NCBI GenBank assembly: GCA_025058985.1
Contig: JANXEB010000027.1
Location: forward strand, 1 to 6,887
Source: Candidatus Aenigmatarchaeota archaeon
GTDB taxonomy: Archaea; Aenigmatarchaeota; Aenigmatarchaeia; CG10238-14; SpSt-28
Direction: 5' to 3'
Length of the DNA: 6,887 bases
Each line of letters opens with the position of its first letter. The stretch's first letter is position 1. Positions 1 through 3,603 of this stretch are shown here, piece after piece. The notes under the pieces are model-generated. The model saw only the letters and a list, made by a program, of their open reading frames with translations. It was not told the origin of the DNA and ran no database searches. The position numbers and the translations under genes were made by a program.

Positions 1-74
1 TGGGGAGGCTGGGATTTGAACCCAGATTACTGGCGCCCGAAGCCAGTGTCCTAACCAAGTTAGACTACCTCCCC
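1..74 (-). tRNA. tRNA-Pro (anticodon CGG)
   Basis: Read on the minus strand this folds as a complete cloverleaf. The acceptor GGGGAGG pairs with CCTCCCC, the D stem is GTCT/GGAC with a 10-nt loop holding the usual GG, the anticodon stem is CTGGC/GCCAG around the loop TTCGGGC, and the T arm is CTGGG-TTCAAAT-CCCAG, with discriminator A. The anticodon CGG reads the proline codon CCG. There is no intron. The discriminator base is the first base of the window, so whether CCA is encoded cannot be seen. The gene is divergent from the RNA polymerase subunit gene, with 107 bp between them. A weak AT-rich stretch at about 89-101 could be its TATA element. Confidence 0.95.
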
Positions 75-147
75 ATTTGCCACCTCCGATAAATGATTTT
101 TCTCATCAATCAATCTGCCCATCTATCTTCATTGGTTTTGGCTATTA

Positions 148-160
148 AATATTAATAAAA
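148..160 (+). promoter_or_regulatory. putative TATA-like promoter element for rpo11
   Basis: The AT-only run AATATTAATAAAA is centred about 28 bp before the ATG at 182, the spacing expected if transcription begins at or next to the start codon. No purine-rich ribosome binding site precedes the ATG, which fits leaderless expression. The whole upstream area is AT-rich, so this assignment is positional and weak. Confidence 0.35.
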
Positions 161-181
161 TACTTTTCCATATATTATTGT

Positions 182-451
182 ATGGAAGTTAAGATAAGTG
201 AAGAAAAAAATGGTTATATTATAGAATTCATGGAGATTTCAAAAACTTTTGTTTATTTACTAAATGATGAATTAAAAAAACTAAAAAATGTTGAGGAAGC
301 TGTTATAATGAAAGTTCATCCTTATTATGAAAATCCAAAAATTTGGCTTAAATTAAATAATGGTAAACCAAAAGAAATTTTAAAAGAAGCTATTGATAAT
401 TTAATAGAAAAATTTGAAAAAATAGAGAAACTTTTTGAAAGTTCTAAATAG
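182..451 (+). CDS. rpo11: DNA-directed RNA polymerase subunit Rpo11 (RpoL)
   Basis: This 89-residue protein matches the small archaeal RNA polymerase subunit L, which pairs with Rpo3 to form the assembly platform corresponding to bacterial alpha and eukaryotic RPB3-RPB11. Visible family features are a short N-terminal strand, the helix TFVYLLNDELKK at residues 22-33, the HPYYENP block (46-52; HPLxxNP in typical members), a following strand (IWLKL), and a long amphipathic C-terminal helix (about 63-87). Length is normal for the family. The usual (H)TLxNxL motif is altered here to KTFVYLL, losing the His and Asn. The ATG start fits the family N-terminus, and no Shine-Dalgarno motif precedes it. 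Its last 8 bp, including the TAG stop, overlap the end of the convergent argS gene. The family call is firm in spite of the divergent helix motif. Confidence 0.87.
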   Translation: MEVKISEEKNGYIIEFMEISKTFVYLLNDELKKLKNVEEAVIMKVHPYYENPKIWLKLNNGKPKEILKEAIDNLIEKFEKIEKLFESSK

Positions 452-2171
452 AAGAAATTAATTTTAAGCCAATTATAGAAAAAAGGCTTTCATAAACTTT
501 TTTTAAAGAAAGTAGTAAATTTAATCTAAAATTTTTAACACTTTCTTCAGCTGTTAAAACAGGATTTTTTTCGTAGAATTTATTAAAAACAGTTGAAAGT
601 CTATACAAATAGCTACAAAGCAGATTTATTCTTAAGTTTTCTTTTAAAGAGCATAAAAACAAAGGATAGTTAAGAATTAAAAACAAAAGCTCTTTCTCTA
701 ATTCATCAAATTCTTTAACTTCAAAATCTTTTTCAATTTTCTCAGCTTTTTTCAATATTTTTTTGAGTCTTAGAAAAGAATATAAAGCATAAATTGCAGT
801 ATTTCCAACTAATTTTAAAGAGTCTTCTAAATCAAAAATAATCATTTTTTCTGGAGAAACTTTAATAAATTCATATTTTATAGTATTTATAGCTAAGCTT
901 TCAACTTTTTTTTCACTTAACTTTGGATTGATTGCTTTAATTCTAAGTTTTAATTTTTCTACAATATCATCAGCATTTATAAAAATTCCCTTTCTTCCAC
1001 TTAAGTGCAAAATATTTTCTTCAGTTTCTATGTTTAATTGTTTTGCTGTTTCATTACTAATAGCAACAACTTCATATGAGTAATGTATGTATTTATTCTT
1101 AGTAATTTTTTCAGCAATATACTTAACTAAATTTTGTTCATCTTTCTGTCTTACATCTATTACATTTATCGATATGTCAAAACTTTTTATTTTTTTCAAA
1201 TTTCCTTTTAAAGATGTTATTAAAGTGCTATCAAACTTTTCGAAACTAAAGTCTTTTTTTATTGCTCCTAATTTCCAAAGTGCAAAAGCAATATCTTTAC
1301 CTACATATAATGTTGTACCATCTTTTCTAGTTATTGGAATTTCCTTATTGTTAAATATTACAAAAATACAATCTTTTTTTGATAACAAATTATTTGCTTC
1401 CAATATTTTTATAGCATCTTTGAAAATTTCAAAACTTAAAATATCTCTTTCTCTTATTAAAAAATCAAACTTTATATCAAATTTTTTTAATGTTTCCAAT
1501 TGTTCTTTCAAAACTTTCAGAATAATTGCTTCATTAAATTCATCATATTTTTCTAAGCTTTTTATGATTTCTTGTAGTTTATTTTTCAAATAAATATCTT
1601 CATTAATTTTTTTATCAATCAATGGATAGATTTCTGAACAATACAAATCAAATTTTTTATTTGTATCAATATTAAAACCAAGTTCTTTGAAAGCTAAAAT
1701 TATTTCAGCAATTTGCTGACCTGTATCATCAATATAATTAGAAACAAGAACAGTTTTATAAAAATTTTTTAATAATCTGTATAAACAATCTCCAATAATA
1801 CTATTTCTCAAATGTCCTATATGTATAGCTTTGTTTGGATTAACACTAGTATGTTCTATCAAAATTCTTTTATTTTCTTTTTCAAACGAAATTTTTTGAC
1901 TTAATATTTCTTTATAAATTTTCTTGTAATCTAAGAATAAATTTACATAGCCATTTTTTACTTCAACTTTTTCTAAAAACTCTAATTGTTTTAATTTTTC
2001 ACAAATTTCTTTTGCTACAATTTCTAAACTTTTGTTTTTTTCTCTACTAAGAGTGAAAGCTATAGTCAAAGAATAATCACCAAATTCTCTGTTTTCGTTT
2101 TCTTTAAAAAATGATTTTATGTTTGTATTTAATATCTTTTCTATTTCGTTTATTATTTCAAAAATTTTCAC
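444..2171 (-). CDS. argS: arginyl-tRNA synthetase
   Basis: This cytoplasmic class I synthetase charges tRNA-Arg with arginine using ATP. The 575 residues match the family in length and order: an N-terminal Arg-RS additional domain (about 1-90, with EFGDYS at 29-34); the Rossmann catalytic core with the HIGH signature at 117-120 inside VNPNKAIHIGHLRN; NYIDDTGQQ at 145-153; DGTTLYVGKDIA at 284-295; the KMSKS-equivalent SGRKG at 391-395; and an all-helical DALR anticodon-binding domain at the C-terminus (about 455-575, FYEKNPVL at 532-539). In the KMSKS loop a Leu replaces the more common Met before SGRKG. The start is GTG, overlapping the TGA stop of the upstream nucleotidyltransferase by 4 bp (GTGA), so translational coupling is likely. 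No other Met occurs before residue 443, which supports this start. The 3' end overlaps rpo11 tail-to-tail by 8 bp. The tRNA-Arg(TCT) gene lies within 1 kb upstream. Confidence 0.95.
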   Translation of the reverse strand: MKIFEIINEIEKILNTNIKSFFKENENREFGDYSLTIAFTLSREKNKSLEIVAKEICEKLKQLEFLEKVEVKNGYVNLFLDYKKIYKEILSQKISFEKENKRILIEHTSVNPNKAIHIGHLRNSIIGDCLYRLLKNFYKTVLVSNYIDDTGQQIAEIILAFKELGFNIDTNKKFDLYCSEIYPLIDKKINEDIYLKNKLQEIIKSLEKYDEFNEAIILKVLKEQLETLKKFDIKFDFLIRERDILSFEIFKDAIKILEANNLLSKKDCIFVIFNNKEIPITRKDGTTLYVGKDIAFALWKLGAIKKDFSFEKFDSTLITSLKGNLKKIKSFDISINVIDVRQKDEQNLVKYIAEKITKNKYIHYSYEVVAISNETAKQLNIETEENILHLSGRKGIFINADDIVEKLKLRIKAINPKLSEKKVESLAINTIKYEFIKVSPEKMIIFDLEDSLKLVGNTAIYALYSFLRLKKILKKAEKIEKDFEVKEFDELEKELLFLILNYPLFLCSLKENLRINLLCSYLYRLSTVFNKFYEKNPVLTAEESVKNFRLNLLLSLKKVYESLFSIIGLKLISSI

Positions 2172-2983
2172 TTAACAAAATTATTCAAAGTTATGAGAGC
2201 TTTCTCGTAATCCTCTGGAATACCTATATCTATCCAAAAATCATCGTAAACATAAGCAGATAACTTTCCTTCTTTTGCTAAAACAGGAAAAACTTCTTTT
2301 TCTATAGAAACTTTAGCGTTTGGCTTTATATAATCAAAAATTTCATCAGTAAAAACATAAATTCCAGCATTTATATAACCAGAAACTTCCTTTTCTGGTT
2401 TTTCTCTAAAACTGTTTATGTAATAATCTTCATCAAAATCCACTAAACCGTATCTTTTAGATTTTTCTATATACTTGACAACTATAGTACCTATGGTTTT
2501 TTTAGATTTGTGAAATTCTAATAGATTATGTAAATTTAAAGAGTGGGAAAAAATAACATCGCCGTTACTAACAAAAAAGGTTTTTGACAATTTGTTTTTA
2601 GCATTAAGTATAGCACCGCCAGTATCTAAAGCTTCTTTCTCTACAGAATATTCTATGTTAACGTTAAATTTAAAACCATCACCGAAATATCTAACTATAG
2701 TATCACCTAAATAACCAATAGCCAAAACAATATCATCAAAACCATTGTTTTTAAAAAACTCTATGATATATTGTAAAACAGGCTTCCTACCAATTGGTAA
2801 TAGTGGTTTTGGAATAGCATAAGTTAAAGGTCTCATTCTAGTACCTTCTCCTCCACATAAAATTAAAGCTTTTATTTTATTTTTCCTTAGACTATCTTTT
2901 ATAGCATTGATTATAAAATCCTCAGGTGTTTCTACAATTTTTTTAATCTCCGAATATATTTCATCAGGTATCTCTACTTTCAT
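2168..2983 (-). CDS. sugar-1-phosphate nucleotidyltransferase (GDP-mannose pyrophosphorylase-like) with N-terminal RHH-like segment
   Basis: Residues about 37-271 are an NDP-sugar pyrophosphorylase of the GCD1/RfbA-like class, which joins a sugar 1-phosphate to a nucleoside triphosphate to give an NDP-sugar and pyrophosphate. Such activated sugars feed surface glycans or protein glycosylation. The nucleotide-binding signature GGEGTRMRPLT lies at 44-54, with PKP at 58-60. The catalytic-site Asp is in NGD (140-142), EKP at 194-196, NAG at 205-207 and the second acidic site in WIDIG (250-254). Wording of the core (NAGIYVF, SIEKEVFP) resembles mannose-1-phosphate guanylyltransferases, but the substrate cannot be fixed from sequence. 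There is no left-handed beta-helix acyltransferase tail. Residues 1-36 are an unusual extension resembling a ribbon-helix-helix domain. No start codon lies between it and the core, so it is truly part of the protein. The gene heads a two-gene unit with argS and has a TATA-like box about 28 bp before its ATG. Confidence 0.88.
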   Translation of the reverse strand: MKVEIPDEIYSEIKKIVETPEDFIINAIKDSLRKNKIKALILCGGEGTRMRPLTYAIPKPLLPIGRKPVLQYIIEFFKNNGFDDIVLAIGYLGDTIVRYFGDGFKFNVNIEYSVEKEALDTGGAILNAKNKLSKTFFVSNGDVIFSHSLNLHNLLEFHKSKKTIGTIVVKYIEKSKRYGLVDFDEDYYINSFREKPEKEVSGYINAGIYVFTDEIFDYIKPNAKVSIEKEVFPVLAKEGKLSAYVYDDFWIDIGIPEDYEKALITLNNFVK

Positions 2984-3006
2984 AAATTAAAGTGAATAAT
3001 AAAAAA

Positions 3007-3017
3007 TTTATATATAA
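3007..3017 (-). promoter_or_regulatory. TATA box for the nucleotidyltransferase-argS unit
   Basis: On the minus strand the run TTATATATAAA is centred about 28 bp upstream of the ATG whose first base is 2983. This is a good match to an archaeal TATA box at the spacing for a leaderless mRNA, and no Shine-Dalgarno motif is seen before the ATG. The box lies only about 6-16 bp before the mature 5' end of the divergent tRNA-Met, too close for that gene. The tRNA promoter is more likely the adjacent AATAATAAAAA at about 2995-3005. Confidence 0.5.
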
Positions 3018-3022
3018 TTTAT

Positions 3023-3119
3023 GCCGGTGTAGTTGAGTGGTTAAAACGCCGCGCTCATAAAAATGAGCTTCGAAAAATGAGAGACGCGGAGGTCGAGGGT
3101 TCGAATCCCTCCACCGGCA
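3023..3119 (+). tRNA. tRNA-Met (anticodon CAT, elongator type), intron-containing
   Basis: The cloverleaf has acceptor GCCGGTG/CACCGGC, a D arm of GTT/AAC (3 pairs, with a G-A mismatch at 13-22), anticodon stem CCGCG (3049-3053)/CGCGG (3085-3089), variable AGGTC, T arm GAGGG-TTCGAAT-CCCTC and discriminator A. CCA is not encoded. After removal of a 24-nt intron the anticodon loop is CTCATAA, with anticodon CAT at 3056-3058. The body resembles archaeal elongator Met tRNA (GCCGG... acceptor, G1-C72 pair); it lacks the A1-U72 pair and the GGG/CCC anticodon stem of initiators. The next tRNA begins 2 nt later, so both are probably cut from one precursor. Confidence 0.93.
3060..3083 (+). other. 24-nt intron of tRNA-Met
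   Basis: The intron sits at the canonical archaeal position 37/38; a one-base shift gives the same spliced product. It consists of an 8-bp direct repeat AAAATGAG (3060-3067 and 3074-3081) around CTTCGA, followed by AG. The second TGAG (3078-3081) can pair with CTCA at tRNA positions 32-35, giving the 4-bp central helix of a bulge-helix-bulge with 3-nt bulges TAA and AGA that place the cut at 37/38. The outer intron-side helix is missing, so the motif is a relaxed one. The first repeat copy can form a competing 6-bp hairpin with the anticodon. Confidence 0.85.
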
Positions 3120-3121
3120 AT

Positions 3122-3218
3122 GCCCCAGTAGCTCAGTTTGGATAGAGCGGCGCCCTTCTAATAGGAAGGTTTGAAAGATGAAAGGCGTAGGTCGCGGGTT
3201 CAAATCCCGCCTGGGGCA
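3122..3218 (+). tRNA. tRNA-Arg (anticodon TCT), intron-containing
   Basis: Acceptor GCCCCAG/CTGGGGC, D stem GCTC/GAGC with a 10-nt loop, anticodon stem GCGCC (3150-3154)/GGCGT (3184-3188) with one G-T pair, variable AGGTC, T arm GCGGG-TTCAAAT-CCCGC and discriminator A make a clean cloverleaf once 22 nt are removed from the anticodon loop. The spliced loop is CTTCTAA with anticodon TCT (3157-3159), reading AGA and probably AGG, which should be the main arginine codons in such an AT-rich genome. CCA is not encoded. It starts 2 nt after tRNA-Met. No clear T-rich stop lies directly downstream on the plus strand; the first T-rich stretch is at about 3278-3291, inside the antisense of the next gene. 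Confidence 0.93.
3161..3182 (+). other. 22-nt intron of tRNA-Arg
   Basis: The intron is at position 37/38, with a one-base ambiguity at either side because the junctions are A-rich. For a canonical bulge-helix-bulge, loop bases CTTC (32-35) would pair with GATG at 3177-3180, but this leaves a T-T mismatch, and no intron-side outer helix is visible. A perfect GAAGG complement exists instead near the intron start (3165-3169). The splice motif is therefore non-canonical, and a broad-specificity splicing endonuclease would be expected. Confidence 0.82.
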
Positions 3219-3221
3219 CTT

Positions 3222-3253
3222 GACAAAAAAATAAAAAAGTAGTATCGATACTA
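3222..3253 (-). terminator. putative terminator of the pilin-like gene
   Basis: Reading the minus strand past the stop codon (3251-3253), a 14-bp palindrome TAGTATCGATACTA is followed by T-rich sequence containing runs of six and seven T. Archaeal polymerase terminates on oligo-T stretches, so this is a likely end for the minus-strand transcript. It also separates that gene from the tRNA genes arriving on the other strand. The hairpin itself would be short, with about a 5-bp stem. Confidence 0.45.
3240..3253. repeat. perfect 14-bp palindrome TAGTATCGATACTA
   Basis: The 14 bases are identical to their reverse complement and include the TAG stop codon of the pilin-like gene. The site could be a hairpin of the terminator region or a binding site for a dimeric protein; the sequence alone does not decide. 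Confidence 0.7.
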
Positions 3254-3577
3254 TTGTATTCCACGTAACCTACAGAACTTTTTGTTTTCTTCATTTGCGC
3301 AGTTAAATATTCCTGTTTCTCCGCTTACTGTCAAGTATGCTCCAAGTTGACTCGCAACATCAGCCCTACATGCAGTAAGGCTTACCTTTACATCTTGCGT
3401 ATTTGGCCAGCCTAAAAGTTTACATTGCCCACAAGCAGAAACAAGAGCTGCTTCGCATATTCTTTGTGCAGAACCTGCTCCTACAAAAGTTGTGTATAAA
3501 AGATAGCCTATTAACGCTAGTACTATTATTCCTAGAAGAAGTAGAATTACCTTATCAATAGCTACTCCTTTCGACAT
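3251..3577 (-). CDS. small pilin-like membrane-anchored protein with six cysteines
   Basis: The gene encodes 108 residues that I cannot assign to a named family. The N-terminus MSKGVAID has the class III (type IV pilin) prepilin pattern: K3-G4 followed by V5-A6, an acidic residue at mature position 4 (D8), and a hydrophobic stretch at about 10-28. Cleavage after G4 by a PibD/FlaK-type peptidase would leave a roughly 104-residue mature protein held in the membrane by its N-terminal helix, with the rest outside. That outer part carries all six cysteines (41, 49, 52, 70, 93, 102; CGQC at 49-52), enough for three disulphides, and no recognised enzyme motif. GC content is about 39% (128 of 327 by hand count) against roughly 20-33% in samples of neighbouring genes, partly from Ala, Gly and Cys codons. 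The start is clear because the signal begins right there. It is divergent from the Lhr helicase with only 26 bp between. It could be a minor pilin, an adhesin or another surface protein. Confidence 0.75.
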   Translation of the reverse strand: MSKGVAIDKVILLLLGIIVLALIGYLLYTTFVGAGSAQRICEAALVSACGQCKLLGWPNTQDVKVSLTACRADVASQLGAYLTVSGETGIFNCANEENKKFCRLRGIQ

Positions 3578-3603
3578 AAATAATTATTATTTTTTTTAAT
3601 ATT
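3578..3603. promoter_or_regulatory. 26-bp divergent promoter region (pilin-like gene / lhr)
   Basis: Only 26 bp, all A or T, separate the two opposing ATG codons. TATA-like sequence for lhr (ATAAATAAT, about 3576-3584) overlaps the start codon of the pilin-like gene. TATA-like sequence for the pilin-like gene (about 3594-3606 on the minus strand) overlaps the start codon of lhr. Neither gene has a Shine-Dalgarno motif. Both mRNAs are thus probably leaderless, with mutually overlapping promoters. Confidence 0.5.

Noticed and set aside
65..87. Minus-strand GGAGGTGG followed by ATG GGG AGG TAG, looking like a ribosome binding site and mini-ORF
   Set aside because: The three-codon frame starts at the very 5' end of tRNA-Pro and the G-rich bases are the tRNA acceptor and its flank; other genes in this window do not use Shine-Dalgarno motifs.
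1087..1593. Plus-strand open frame of 168 codons, rich in Phe, Ser and Leu
   Set aside because: It lies fully inside argS on the opposite strand, and its composition is what A-rich antisense codons give; no domain is recognisable.
3023..3119. Initiator tRNA-Met or the isoleucine tRNA with a modified CAT anticodon
   Set aside because: The G1-C72 pair and the CCGCG/CGCGG anticodon stem do not fit an archaeal initiator, and the acceptor and body resemble elongator Met rather than tRNA-Ile2; a formal identity-element comparison would settle it.
2964..3203. Minus-strand open frame of 79 codons containing RWRDSNPRPP and NPRPTP
   Set aside because: It is the antisense of the two tRNA genes. Peptides such as DSNPRPP are the familiar false translation of the T arm of tRNAs.
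3023..3218. Split or permuted tRNA genes, as known in some nanoarchaea
   Set aside because: Both tRNAs have their 5' and 3' halves in normal order with short introns, so ordinary cis splicing explains them.
3251..3577. Recent horizontal transfer of the pilin-like gene because of its higher GC
   Set aside because: The Ala-, Gly- and Cys-rich composition explains part of the GC rise, the gene is short, and no mobile element or repeat flanks it.
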